Shown here in pieces: positions 50,661-64,000 of a stretch of 64,000 nt of DNA. This stretch comes from Aptenodytes patagonicus. Its lineage: Eukaryota > Chordata > Aves > Sphenisciformes > Spheniscidae. The position numbers and the translations under genes are program-made. The first letter of the stretch is position 1. Every line of letters starts with the position of its first letter. The notes under the pieces were generated by a model, which was not told where the DNA came from, made no database searches, and was given only the letters and a program-made list of their open reading frames with translations. Where the stretch lies: the NCBI RefSeq assembly GCF_965638725.1, contig NC_134950.1, positions 22,782,932-22,846,931 on the forward strand, read 5' to 3'.

Positions 50661-53089
50661 AAACAAGCTAATTTAAACACCATTCTGAGGGAACTAACCC
50701 ACGGCTGAGGGTGAAATCATACTGCAGGATCACGGCAGCCTTTTTACGTAGGCTTTTTGGTAAAACGCTTCTTGGATTTCAGGAAAAAGGAATCTCCATA
50801 TCACACGTAAATAGTCAAATTCATGCGTCAGGAAAGCTGAAACAGTATTTAACACACTTGGAAATGTGCTGATAAATAGGGACACTGCATGAAATTGTCA
50901 AAGGAGGCAGAATTTTTAGTAAGATTTTTATTAAGAATTTTATTTAATTCTTTGCCATTAACAGCTATGTATCTCAAATATTCAACCAATGACTAGTGAA
51001 GGAAGGATTAACTTCTGAGCCCAGAATAGTATCCTTATTTTTGTCAGCTTTTAAGTATCCCAAATATATATACACCCATACCCCAAGAGCAAGTCTTACT
51101 ACTGAGCATGCAGTTTAAAAGGAAAGACATTGATAAATAAGTTTTCCCCTTCAAAATGGAATATCTACAAATCCTCAAGGGATCTTTGTAATAAACATAG
51201 GAATGTGTGGGGAGCGGGGGGAAGGGCGAAGATAAGGCAGAGCAAGAATAACAGAAAAACACTTTATGAAAAACCAAAAAAATGTTGGCACCATCCTTCA
51301 GAGCACTCCGGCTGCGTGCTGCATCTGCAGATGCCATTACAGCAGGCGCACAGAAGTCTGATCCCCCCTCTGGATGTCTGCTCTGGAGCTGCCTTCTCAG
51401 GAACCCAAGACTTGAGTATTTTATGACAAGGAGAGAAGTATAGCTCTGGTATAATGTGCTCCAGTTCCATAAGTTGGATTATTTCCTAAATGCTACACGG
51501 CTTCAGATGAAAAAAATAGTCAGGAGTTAACCCTAAATGAATTAAATTTCCTTTGCACAATTATGATGCTTGTTTTCCTTTCAATTAAATTTTATTTGCT
51601 CCAATGTTTAATTTATGTTAGCTTTGTTCTTCCTGGCACTTAGGATAAAATAAAGACAATAGCCTGAGTAGTCATATACATCTCCTATAGAAATTGAGTG
51701 TACTTTTGAAATTAAGTCTTGTAGAAATTGTCTTGATTGTTATGAATTCTTCCTTTTTATCACCCACAGTTCATCTCAGCTGATAAAAAATAAAATTAAT
51801 TTTCTACAGCAAGTTTTGGGGTGCCGGTCAAGAACTTTTGCAGACTTAAGTAAAACAGCAATATTTTCTCTAGAAAGTAAGAATTAAAAAAAAAAAATTA
51901 ATATCTATGAAACCAACTTTATCTAAAGAGATATTTTACTAGCTATTTACTAACAATTTTTAAATAGCATTTTCCAACATAGCTAAAAAGGCTACATATC
52001 ATAAGTTCGCTCCCTTGATACAGAAAATGAGTATAAAGAAAGCACTGTCTGGTGAAGAAAGTCAGGACATAAACCCAACCTTTACCATTCTAACAGAATT
52101 TGTTATATGAAAATACTTAAAAGCTAAAATATCACAAGAATCACTACACAATAATACTCTATATTAGAGGTAGATAATGACAAGCGAAAATTAAATGCTT
52201 GCAAAAGTTTTACTACAGCATGTTGTCATTGGCTAAATACTGTTGTTTAAAGAACATATTTAAGCACAAAACTACCCTAACAGATAAATTCAAAAATGCA
52301 AAATTGTAGGAAGGAAGCTATGCTCAGCCTGTAATGTAATCAGAGTAGAAATCCAAGGACTTGGCTGATGAGTAATTGTTCTCACAGCATTTCTTTCAGC
52401 CTGCTAAAAATATTTACCTTTTGACACCTGAAAACATGAGCACAGGTTAAGAGCAGGAGGTTTGGTGTTCTGAAAACACAAGCAGACCTTATCAGTCAGA
52501 CCAAACATGCAGTTCTCACCCCGGCTGGTAGCAAGGGGAGGTACAAGATGACAAGCTGACATCCCTCCCAGTTTCCAACAATCAGTGGTTTAGGAAACTT
52601 GAGGAGCAGCAGGTTATAACACCGGCATTGTGTTGAAAAAGACACCAACAGACCTCCTTTCTTCCTAGAACACATCTAATTCCCTTTTTCAACCATTTAT
52701 GCTTATACTCTTTGCAAAAATACTACAGCAGTAAGTTATACTGCATAATTTAATCAGGCACTGCTGAGAAAATACTGCATTTTATTTGTTTATTGTAACT
52801 CCCAGTTTTGCAACCTAGTTTGTGTTTTGACAGTTAACAGATTGCTCTCTACTTTTTCCACGCCATTTTGCCATCCTGCTATCTTTTACATATTATATTT
52901 ATATATCAGCATAATAATGTTTTACATTTTGATTTCTACTCCTTTCATAATATACTTTTGCCTTCTATTTGCCTTGACTACACTTCAACACTGACCTCAC
53001 ATTTCCACAGAATCCACAGTGACGACAAAGACTCTGAGTGACAGTAACTAATATAATACCATGCACATCTACTTGTATGAATAGCGGGG

Positions 53090-53590
53090 GTTATTTTTCC
53101 CTGTATTCATTACTCTGCATTTACCATCCCTAAATCTCACCTACCATTTTACTGTCCAACTGCATCTATCACAAGACCTTTCTGCAACTCCTTAGTCTTT
53201 TTCTTTTTTCTTAGCAAATTCACTATCCATCCCTCTTCCAGGTCATTTATGAGTTAGTTGTGTCAGAGGTTTCAGTACAGATGACTAGGGGGAACGACTC
53301 TAGTCATTTATTTGCTATAGGACCAAACAATCAGCTAATGATTTCATACCTACTTGTCACAAAACATTTATTTATTCCTACTTTTCTTCTTGTTCTTTAG
53401 GTAGGCATTGGAAAAGAAAGTTCCCATTGGGTTACCAGCATAGTTTCTTTAAAAAAGATAGGTTATGACCATGTCAAAGCCTTTTTGAAAACTGAAGTAT
53501 AATATGCAGGCTGAGTCACCCCTTTCAACAAAGTTATTGAGTCCATCAGAAAAACTCCAATACCTTTTTACAGGCAATGATTTCCCTCAA
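53090..53590 (-). mobile_element. Ancient amniote CR1/L3-type LINE fragment
   Basis: Antisense order of landmarks recalled from old CR1-like consensus: ATTACTCTGCATTTACCATC, TCACCTACCATTTTACTGTC, CCAGGTCATTTATGAGTTAG, GACCATGTCAAAGCCTTTTT, GAAAACTGAAGTATAATATG and CAATGATTTCCCTCAACC. Very diverged, no frame. Confidence 0.6.
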
Positions 53591-55417
53591 CCAAAAAAAC
53601 TCTATAAAACATAAAACTTTGCCTCAAGCACACACAAATAGGATTTTTAAAATACAGATTTATTTTCAGAAACTGCCTACTTTTACCATTTAAGAACAGC
53701 AAAAAAGGTCGTGAATCACACCTGGAACTCTGCTAACAATTACATATCTCTAAATGTGGGCTTCACTTCCAGCTAGCCAATTTGGAAATGTTTCATTATA
53801 GAAAATAATAGGTCTGCATTTCCTGATGGACCATAAAAGCAAAATCTCACCAAAACCACAGTATCCACTCCTCCTGCTGGATAGCGTGTAAGCAAAAAGG
53901 TATAAAACCAAGATCACAGGCTCACTGAGAGTATGAATTGGTTGCTTCAAGGCTGTGTTATACGGATCACGGGTGTCCCAACCACCAACCATTTCTTACC
54001 CAAGCGGTTAGCTGGCTAACCTGCACACATGCGCATGTTTATGTCCTGAGCATCCAAGTCCAAGATTAAACCCACAGATTCACCAAGCCAGTGAATTTAG
54101 ACTCTAGTACCATGATGTTTTCTTCAGGAAGGTCAGGATGTACAGGTGGCACAACCACATGAAAAGGCACTTGGCATTTCTAGCGTTAGCAACCATTGCT
54201 CTGTCACATGAAGGACGGAGATGAAAACCTGCAGATTTGGTGATGGCAGTGCTAAAAATAGAGTGAGACCAGGCTCTTTTAAAACCAAGAACGGAGCCTC
54301 ACAAAGCCAATACAAGTCCCAAAATATAAATTCTCATCCTCCTGCCAATGGGAAAAAAACAACAAACAGTAAGAGGCAAACTAGAACACACTAACAATCT
54401 GCCAGAAAAACCTCCAACAAACTAATCACAACTGTAAAGCCAGAGATTATGTAGTCTGTAACAACAGAAGTGCTGCCTCAAGCAATAGCAGTGAAGAACT
54501 GAGGGTTGTGAAATGCAAACTTGCCCCTGCATTGTCAGTGCAGAATACGAGGGGCACGTGCCCTATAGAGAAACCTCCCAGTGCAAAACAGTCTGAACTG
54601 AACCCTGTGAAGCATACACGTACCCACTGTGGACTGTGAATACGGTCAAACAATCAAAGGGAGTAGAGCATCACCAGCCAGCGAGAGGAATATCCTCTGC
54701 ACTGAACAAAACACCAACACCTTACTTAGTCTGGCTTTTTGCCTCTGGATAGAACATAACAGACATACTTTGTAAAGAATCTAGGATTTACTAATCTCAG
54801 AAATCCAATTATGGTGTGGTCCTAGAAACAATAACACAACTGAGATGAGTGAAAACAAATGGTGAAGAGTACAGAATAAATGGCTAGGTGCAAACACGCT
54901 CTTAAACATGCTTTGCCAACAAGTAAATTGCAACCTAGAACTGTACGTCAATCTTGTGCTCAGCATGCTTCTCTGTTTTGTGCTTAGCAAGCTTATAAGT
55001 CCACAACACAACAGAAACAAGCTTTTATTCCAGGCAGACAGTGCAGATGCTCTGTTCTACCTCATCTCAGTTTTATCCTAGAGGAAAGTATTAGAGAAAT
55101 GATCAGATGTCTCTAGGGTTGGGATGTATGATAACTACTAACATATGCCAAAACAAGTGAAAATGTTCTCCTGTACTCTGCTGATTAATGTCACAGAAAT
55201 ATTTAAATAACATAGAAAATGGTGGATCAAAATATCGAGGTCTTTGTTACAATCAGCTATGGTAAACCCTGATTGTAAGAGACAGGAAATATCTTGAATT
55301 GCTGAGATATACAGAGGATAACAGCCTTTGTTCAGCCATTGGAGCCAGTTATTTAAGACAGTAACAACCTACTCTGCTAACCACTGAGGTCTAGCTACCA
55401 AGTTAAAACATTTAGTT

Positions 55418-55448
55418 TAGTTAACCTAGTTAACTCTGAGGTTAACTA
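55418..55448. repeat. Inverted repeat, 10-bp arms
   Basis: TAGTTAACCT ... AGGTTAACTA around an 11-base spacer that contains a further GTTAAC palindrome. Confidence 0.75.
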
Positions 55449-56782
55449 AGTTAAACAATGAGAGACACCAGCTGTCCCACTGTTAAGCAATGGTACTCGT
55501 TTCATGATTTGATACTAATCTTGTGACCTAAAGCAACGACATTACAACCTTGTCACTTACATAACTGTATTTCAATCGTGGAAGCAAACATGGGCTTAAA
55601 TCTCAACTTCTACAATCATACTACACTGTGTACCCCAGATTCCTATCTATATTAAAGATACACATTGTTATTCACAAAACAATTTACCTGCTTTACAGGA
55701 AATAACACCTCACCTTAATGATTAATAATGATTCATAATTTACAGCACCAGACTCAAACACAACTACTGTCCAGTAAGTGTCATTACAGAATTAAAGTAC
55801 AACCTCAAAACCTAAACACAATATATTTTACATATACACTTTCATATGTGATATGTAGGAAACACGGCCACTGTCAACCATGGTATAATCAAACGGGTCT
55901 CAAAAGAATAGGCAGTAATTACTGTTTATACTCACAGAGCTATACTAACAATTAATCTTCACGGTACCTTTAGCCACTTTAATAATGATAATCTGTTTCA
56001 ATTAGAAACAGTGAAACAAGTATGGCACGGTTGATTTAATCCTACACTATTGTTTCAATAGAGCTATTCTTGACTGGATGCGAACAAGATTAGCATCATA
56101 CCCAGAGAGATTAATGCCTTCATACAATTCCCAGATGGGCTGGCAAGGGTGGTAATTTGCTCATGGTCACAGTGAATCAGCTGCCAAGAAACTCTGACTC
56201 CTAATTCATGCACAATTAATTAAGTCACGATAAATAAATGTCCTAACACATGAAACTAAATGAAGGATGAAGTTTTCAGGTTTGATTAGATTCAAGCAAT
56301 GTTGAGAAAAGACTAGGTTCTTCCAGTTGAATGCTATATTGATGGACTTAGATCAAAGGCAAATTAAAGACACTTTCAAGTTGGTATGTAAGGATTTAGA
56401 AACTACTTTGCAGGAGGCTAAGGCAGTTTAAGAGTCAGCGTCTTGTTGTTACATGTCTGCTAGAAGTTGCTAATTCAACAGTAGAGCTGCAAAACAGAAA
56501 CATGGGTGCAGCTTACGAACATTAGTGCAATGTCAACCATCCTTTAAACTACTAATGAAGATGGTATGAATTAATTTGCTATAGATTTAGGGGGGCCCCA
56601 AATACTCCATGTCACTACCTGAGCTGTGGGTAATAATTGACTATTGCTGCCAGCAGAAAGTATCAGTCATAATCTGTATTTTCTAACCTCAGTCAAAATT
56701 ATATGGGTAACTCCCCTAAGACAAAAGTTTTTTCAGGACTAGAATTCACTGATAGGAATAAAATATTTTAGATATAGAATCA

Positions 56783-57310
56783 TAGATATAGAATCATAGA
56801 ATAGTTTGGGTTGGAAGGGACCTCTAAAGGTCACCTAGTCCAACCCCCCTGCAATGAGCAGGGACATCTTCAACTAGATCAGGTTGCTCAGAGCCCCGTC
56901 CAACCTGACCTTGAATGTTTCCGGGGATGGGGCATCCACCACCTCTCTGGGCAACCTGTGCCAGTGTTTCACCACCCTCAGCGTAAAAAGCTTATTCCTT
57001 CTATCTAGTCTAGATCTACCCCCCTTTAGTTTAAAGCCATTCCCCCTTGTCCTGTTGCAACAGGCCCTGCTAAAAAGTTTGCTGCCATCTTTTTTATAAG
57101 CCCCCTTGAAGTACTGAAAGGCTGCAATAAGGTCTCCCCGAAGCCTTCTCTTCTCCAGGCTGAACAACCCCAACTCTCTCAGCCTTTCTTCACAGGAGAG
57201 GTGTTCCATCCCCCTGATCATTTTCGTGGCCCTCCTCTGGACCTGCTCTAACAGGTCCGTGTCTTTCTTATGCTGAGGGCTCCAGAGCTGGACACAGTAC
57301 TCCAGGCGGG
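56783..57310 (-). mobile_element. CR1 LINE 3' end (young, 5'-truncated)
   Basis: Antisense copy from the ORF2 C-terminus ([20 protein letters not shown]) to the tail (TAGAATCATAGA repeated). About 20 differences over ~510 bases by eye from 41430-41950. Same orientation. Confidence 0.95.
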
Positions 57311-60300
57311 TTTAATACGCATCATTACTCCATGCTAATTTGACAGAGGTAAAAGAAAACCATTGAGAGCACATGAATTTGACTTATTTTAATAAGCTGC
57401 TTTTAAACAAAGCAGCATTACTTTCTATAGCTTTCAAAATAGAATTAAGGCAAATACGATCATGTTTAATTTAAAAGCTTCTCAAACGTTTTTTAAATGT
57501 AATCAGTCTAGCATTTACAGAGATAAGCAGGAAATCTTTTGTCAGAGTAGAAATCAGGTTACTCCAGTAGTTTAAAAGACACAAATAGTTTAAGTTTCCT
57601 ACACAAGGACAATCTGGAGTTCAAGGAACTGAGGGGGAAAAACAGAAAAGAAAGAAAAACATAGTAAACAAGCAAGTGGACCAAACAATGCTGTTCTGCA
57701 ATGAAAGATGTTTGCAAAGATATGAGCTTACACCTTTGTCCTTCAGCTGAACAGCAAAGGCAATGCATGCACTTGGACTTTCAAAGACAACAAGTTATTT
57801 TAGGGCTCTGAACAAAGCGTGGGGACAGCTTAACTTGCAGGAGTTGATAAACTGAACTGTTCCCAGCAGTCTGCTTCTCCCACAGCCGTACAGGTGTGGG
57901 AGCTGCCAACTGGTCAGCACCTGAAGCACCATAATTTAGAAGGCAAAGTCAGATGGCAGCTGATCTTAAAAATGCTGTGCTGTAAACTCTAGTGGCTCAG
58001 GGACTAACTGGCCAGCAGTCAGATGATCATGCAGTGCAGACCCCGGGGGGCCAGACCTTCATCACCCACCTCAAGCTAAACTAGCCAGGCATGAGTTCAG
58101 ATTGCAGGCTGTGCAACTGCTCAATGAGCTGAATTACTCATCATCTAAACGTTCAATATATTTGCAATGAAATCATGAGTATATTTGCAAACTCTTCACC
58201 ATCATTCACCCCTACACTTATATATGTGATATACTTTAATACATACTCAATTGTGAATCTTCATACCAGCTGTTCAAAGTTGATGGGACTATTAATGAGA
58301 AATCCAACCAGGGTAAGGACAAGGCACATGGGGGAAGGTTTTCAGAGGTCAGTAGGGCAGCAAGACTCTCACTTACTTTAAAAAAAGCAAACCAAAAACA
58401 ACTCTACCACCACAACTGGGCACTAAACTTGCCGTTGCCATTACCAGTATACACAGACACATACACAGAAAGATAAAGCAGGCTATTCTGCTTTTCACTT
58501 CTATGCACTCTGGACTGTTTTGCATTAACTAGCAACTACAGAATTTCTTTCTGTAGTAAAACAACTTAGTTACATGTTTTCCCTTTAGGTATTTCTTAAG
58601 TACAAAATAAAAATACATATATCCCTGTATTTCTTAACTCTAACAAAGGTTGGAAACAATATAAACAGGAATATTACATCTCACTAAGAAGTTACTCTGA
58701 AACAAACTAAAGTACAAGTATTCCAATACCTTCCAAAATAGCTTATGAGCAAAATTCACTGCATTTTGTGGTTCTAACCTAAATTATAGCTTGACCTAAA
58801 TTATAGATATTCCAGCCTCTGCAATTTACAGTCCAAAACAAATATGAGATAGTTTTCCCAAGCATTACAGAACTGAACTATTTATAGAAAACTTTCAATT
58901 ATATATGGTTTTATCTCCACGTATACTATACAGAGCATAAAAGACAAATATAAGTTAACTGAAGGAAAAGTATACTGCGGGCCCTCAAATATCTGAAGTC
59001 TAGACAGAGCTTCATTACATCTGGACTGTGGTAGCAGAAGGACCTCAAAATAATCTTAAATTCTTCATGTATTTGCCATGTATTACAGGAGTAAATGGAT
59101 TTATTGCTGAACTTTGTGTAGAATACAATTTAGAAGATTACCAGTAATGCTGTTGATAGACTGCCTGTTATCCATAAAAAAACTCCTCATTCGAAGGGAA
59201 TTCCAGCAGAAGCCGTTACTGCTCTGGTTCCAAAAAAGTCAGACCAGATTCATGGTTTCCCCCTGTCTTTGTGAGTGTGGAGACACACTTTAGCAGAACA
59301 GTACCACTCAAGTTACCAGAGTAGTAACCCTGCACCACGCTTTCTTCCTTGCCTACTTCACGCATAAACTAAATCAGGAAAATCTCAGTCATGACAGGAT
59401 TGATTTTCTCAAGCAATCTTCTGTCAGTCTTCTGCGACATCAACTAAAGCAATCAAGAGCCAGATCCACAAAGAGGACTGGCTATTGCAACAGAAACTTG
59501 TGATGCCTGATTTCCAGGCACTTCACAAAGTCCTCAAAAGCAGTTTCCCTATCCAATGTCCACACAGAGAGGCACCCAAGAACAACGTTCACAGAGTTCA
59601 GGAAGCAGAGATAGCCTCACAGCCAGAAAAAAAATGCTCAAGAGGAGCAGGAATCAAATAGTACATATCTCCCAAAGTTAGGAAACTAATGCCAAGCTCC
59701 AAGGCAGCATTTATGCAACAGACTACTTCTCAAAATGCTCAGGGATCCATGTTCAGACACTTCCTTTGCCAGTCTATAAAACAAAAATTTAAGCAGTCTT
59801 AAAAAAAAAGCTTAAGTCAAACGCTCAGTGACTGGTACGCTCATGGGAGAGAAACTGGGGATTCTGTTCCACTGAGTATTTAAGTATTTTAAATAAGGTG
59901 ATATAGGATCAACAGAGAAAAGCAAGAGACATTTCTGCGCCAGAAAGCCATACAATCTGCAGTTAGGAAGTCACCTGTCGCTGCCAACTCAGCCTGGAAG
60001 GGACAACTAGTCCTCTTCCCCACAAGTTATTCAACTCCCCTTTTCTAAACCCAAGCCATGCTAACACTAGGAGAACACCAGAGCATTTGATGCCCTTTAC
60101 CATACAGAGTTACCGGGATGGCAAGAAAACCATTCTGTGGATGCAAAGGCATCCGAACCAGCTCTGCACAGACCAGCACCAGCCCAGCCAGGTGCATTTC
60201 TACATGGCTGCTGATCCTGCCTTGAGTCCCCCCCAGGAACACAGTTATATGGCACAACACCTTTGGCTCAAAGCTGACCCCACTAGACCTGAGGAAGCTC

Positions 60301-62170
60301 TGCAAGAAGCCACGCTGTTGCCTGCATCAAGTTTTCCACTCTTCGTGGACCTGGGCTAGCCATGCTATTGGTTAGGTGGGGGCAGAGATATTGTATATAA
60401 ATTGGAAAATCACCTGGCTTATGAAGTTAATTCCCATGCTAACGGGGAATAATAAACTGCCACCCTCAGCCTCCCAAATCCAACAAAACGAAAAGTAACC
60501 ACACCTGTTGATTTCTTGCCCTATCTCATAAAAATGAGACATAGCTTGTCTCACAGCCAGCCAAGCAGCGTGTCAGTGGAACTGGAAATACTAAAATCAG
60601 AAGACAGAGGTAAGAACTGCAGGTGGTGAGGTAGATAAATGCGGCTTCATGGGCTTCAACTCAGTCATCTGACTTGTGCATGCCTGACATTGTCTCTTAC
60701 ATCACAACAGAGTGAATGGATTAGTGAAAGTTTACAGAAATTAGTAATTTTAATCATTTTCATGCAGTACAGTTTCAAGTGCTTTCCTGAACGTCAAATA
60801 GACTGGCTCAGTCCCCAGAAAATCTGCACAAGTCACTTCTGTCATGCACACGGGTTGACAAGGAGGACGGGATCTTCTGAATGAATTCTCAGTAGCACAA
60901 GAGCACAGACCAACACAAGTCAGACACAGCACTAGAAATGAATGACCCAAGAGTCTGACCACAAACCAGAGACAGTTCAAAAGAACAATGGAAAACTGGG
61001 TGGCAGCCTCAGTTTGTTTGTGTTTGGGAAGCTTTCACCATGTAGCCAACTTTCTATATACTTAGCATCCACCATTTGCTGTAAATTTTGATCCAGAGTA
61101 ATTTTCTGTAAAATCAGTGCTTCTGGGAAGATCAGCGTGCATGCAAAATGGAAAACCAGGCCTTCCACTTTAAATTAAGTTCTGTGGCTACCATCTTTAC
61201 TATAGCTTGAAAATATAAAATTATAATTTTTATTAATAACAATCATTATTATTCAGAGTAGATCATTATTGTAATAGGAAAAGCAGTACTTGAGATTTTT
61301 AAAAAGATATACATAAAATCTCTTTTGAAAAATATGTGATACTTCATTCCTAAGTATTTGTGGGAAATAGTTCTAATCTTCCACAGAGGTATATTTCTTT
61401 TGTGGCATTTTTGTTCAGTTATTTATTTTTATGAAGATAAAATGTCTAAAACAATTATGACCTGAGTAATTATAGATTTTTGCTCTATAGACATAGGTAT
61501 GTATCTTAATTAAATTACTTTCATTTATTAACTTTTATTTACTCTTAATTTTTATTTATTCTGAGACACAGGCCAACCAGAGAGGCAAGAAAGCAAGAAA
61601 AACAACTTGCTTTTAAATAATATTTAAAAAAAAATCCAAGTTCTAAAGGATCAATACGGCAGCTGGTAAGGAAAGACGCTAATTCCTTTACCCCATTACT
61701 TGATGATCACCTCCTCCTTCCTCCAAATGTAAGATATCCAAATATAAGAAAGGGCTCTCTTAAAGCTAAAGATGTTACTACAGGATCCTCTTTCTGCATG
61801 CAGTGCTTCACACAGTCTCTCCTCCATCCCTCCAAAATCTCCACCCAAATCCTTGACACTTTAAAGACCCTGCCTCCTCCTGCTAGTGAGATCAGAGTCA
61901 AAGGAGAGACAGTTTCCCAACAGTTCATTGCTTGCTGTAGCACAGAAGTAACTTACCACTACTTGGTGGGACAACCTGGTGTGAGCTTTCACCCACCCCT
62001 CACAGGAGCCAGTCTAAACAGAAACAGGTACATCCCCAGCACCTCCATCACACTGCAGAAACCTTCACCCGCGAGAAGCTGGGGGCTGTAGGGAGCTCAC
62101 AAGCCATGTCATTGTACTGTAACCTCACAGGCAGTCAAGGACTCGTATTTGCTTTTCTTCTCCTTCACAG

Positions 62171-62218
62171 ATGCCTCTGATAAAGAGGAGGATGCATCCA
62201 CCTCCTTATCAGAGGCAT
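62171..62218. repeat. Strong 48-base hairpin
   Basis: ATGCCTCTGATAA pairs exactly with TTATCAGAGGCAT. Inside, GGAGG pairs with CCTCC after a 3-base bulge, leaving a 9-base loop containing ATGCAT. FZD6 intron. Confidence 0.85.
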
Positions 62219-64000
62219 ATGCAATGCAATGGCACCTCTTCCTTCTCCCTCTTCCCCCAGCATCTCATTCCTAGACTGCTGCAGACAAAAGGCAGCACAC
62301 GCCCTGGGGGAGTCACCCCTGAGGCGATGCTGCAGCACCTTGCAGCTGAGGTGGCACTAGGGAAGGCAGACAGAGGAACAACGCTGTGCAAGTAGTCACT
62401 GACAGGCCCACCAAGGACATGGAAAAGGGCCGGAGCAGCTCTTGGCCCACCCCGCTGCCCAACTGGTAAAGGATCAGGAGGCTTTAGACATGTGACAGGG
62501 GTAGCACTTTCTGCAGGAGACCTTTTATTTCCCTCCAGAACGGCCAAACTATTAACTAGAGCAGCAGCCGGTGGGGTAGATGCATGAAGGCCTAGAAGAA
62601 GTCAGCCCAATCCTAGAGAGGTAATTCCATCCTTATCAATAACTGCTATTCACGCCCATCCACAGGCACCTAAGCACCCAAGGGAGGGTGGCAGGCAGCA
62701 TGCTCTACACAGCAAGGTGGCGGCTGGGACCTCTCCTGTTCTCCCCAGTTCTGAATGCCTGTATTAGCCAGTGTTTCCTTATTGTTAGCCCACAGCGCTC
62801 ATTTTGTTGGCCATGGTGCCTTCCCCCCCATTATCTTCCCTATTTCTCCTGTTCTAAAAACTCAAGGCCACCTTTTCTTCTACCCTTTCATCTTATGATC
62901 TGTGGGCCATGTTAGCCTTCAGCATATAACATTTTGCTTGTAGCTCCAGGCATACTCCCCAGAGAGATTTCCCCCACCCAGCTGGATTCTTAAGCTTTGC
63001 TTAAAATGGTACACCTTGTACCTTCCTAATAAGAGCATTAGCTTATGTGAAGCAGTACAGAGCTGGGACATGGAGTCTGGGTAGTCAGGTACTGCTAGGC
63101 CATCATGAGGCTGGATGGGCACAGTCCCTCTCTGAAAAGCTGCTTTTAATTTTTGTATGCAGGATAAATGCGTGGAGAGTTTGGCCACTAAGTGCTTTGT
63201 GAACAGGAGAGTGACAGTAGTTACTGGGACTGAAGAAATCTGGTTGTTCAGGCCTTCTGGGGGAATACAGCATGGGCCAAACTAGGAAGGATGTGGTTAT
63301 TCTCTGAAATACCTTGATCTACCAGAAGTTAAGCACAGCAAAGATAGATGATTTTTTTTTTCCCCCAGGAAGCTCTTGCCTGTCTCACTACAGGGATGGA
63401 AAGGAGCAGATATCCTTGGTAAGAGAATATCCTTTCTGTCCTGCATAGACTGATTATCCAGGCCTGTTCCCTGTGCCTCTGAATCATAGCAAGTTTCTCC
63501 CTCCCCATTTACAGTAGCTGCTTACACAGCTCTTATGCTCCCCTGCACACCTCCCCTTCTTTTAACAGCTAAGCAGAAAGCAAGCAAGTCTCCACTCATC
63601 TCCACTATGTAGTTTGGGAGAAGAGGGCAGACATAATGCACCTTTTCCTCTGGCAAGCAAATTACTACAGTGATGCAGCAATCAGCTGCATACAATACAC
63701 AGAAAAGGTCCAAAAAGGCAATGGGAGACAAAGCAACCATGTTTGCCCTAAACGGTCGGTGAATCAACAGCAAACAGATAGTGAGAGAGAGAAAAAGGCA
63801 GCAAGCTTTGTGGTGCAGACACTTCTACCCCCTCCTTTGGAATGGAGTAGAGAACTAAAGAGGTGACACAACAGTAGTTTTAGAAATTGTCATATTTAAT
63901 CATTGCACTGTCACACTGGAAAAGAAAGCATTGACCTTTGACTACATCCCCTATCCCATGTGCTCCTTTCCTGGACCATTCGCTTTTTGTGGTCTTTATA

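Larger units (their letters stand above)
49238..64000. other. FZD6 large 5' intron (continues past window)
   Basis: No signal-peptide/CRD exon was found on the minus strand and no other host gene on either strand. Contents: a CpG-rich island (50100-50660), an ancient LINE fragment (53090-53590), a hairpin (55418-55448), a CR1 (56783-57310) and a strong hairpin (62171-62218). The remainder is unique-looking AT-rich DNA. Confidence 0.7.

Noticed and set aside
50293-50708. 116- and 132-codon plus-strand frames in the CpG-rich intronic block
   Set aside because: Frames are open on both strands, composition-driven, and I recognise no domain; kept only as a possible regulatory or LTR region.

Overview
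This is a bird genomic window. The evidence is repeated CR1 LINE copies, both young 5'-truncated ones with the 8-base ATTCTATG-type tail and older decayed ones. An LTR-like repeat of a kind I recall from bird genomes is also present. Four vertebrate genes are recognised by exon-level protein similarity. The order is DCAF13 (-), SLC25A32 (+), CTHRC1 (-), FZD6 (-), which is the human 8q22.3 order read in reverse. I cannot name the species. It is ordinary nuclear DNA with long introns; no prokaryotic, CRISPR or phage feature is present.

Layout. 1-0.9 kb: a GC-rich head-to-head promoter between the first coding exon of DCAF13 and SLC25A32. 0.5-16 kb: all seven coding exons of SLC25A32, the mitochondrial folate/FAD carrier; they join in frame to 321 residues. 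Its introns hold several CR1 copies and LTR-like pieces. 16-20.7 kb: the 3' region of SLC25A32 with an inverted 1.4-kb CR1 carrying a reverse-transcriptase remnant. Poly(A) signals of SLC25A32 and CTHRC1 face each other about 40 bases apart. 21-27 kb: the four coding exons of CTHRC1, a secreted collagen-like Wnt/PCP cofactor of 239 residues, with its CpG island. 27.4-35 kb: intergenic, with one CR1 and small repeats. 35-39 kb: AT-rich DNA downstream of FZD6, probably a long 3'UTR in part. 39-49 kb: the last five coding exons of FZD6, from the second half of the cysteine-rich domain to the stop. 49-64 kb: FZD6 intron; the signal-peptide exon is not in the window and should lie beyond base 64000.

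Biology. FZD6 is a Frizzled receptor of the planar-polarity/non-canonical Wnt branch. CTHRC1 is a secreted factor reported to stabilise Wnt-Frizzled-Ror2 complexes, so two functionally linked genes are adjacent and on the same strand. SLC25A32 and DCAF13 share a promoter region; they serve mitochondrial one-carbon/flavin supply and ribosome biogenesis, both growth-linked.

I found no clearly new biological system. The observations most worth checking are: a uORF that overlaps the SLC25A32 start as ATGA; three CACGTG boxes in the shared promoter region; a GC-AG intron in FZD6; abutting convergent poly(A) signals; inverted CR1 copies in the SLC25A32 unit; direct CR1 copies flanking three FZD6 exons; a CpG-rich intronic island with a minus-strand splice donor; and strong hairpins in FZD6 non-coding sequence. 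All identifications come from reading the sequence and recalled family knowledge; no database search was run.
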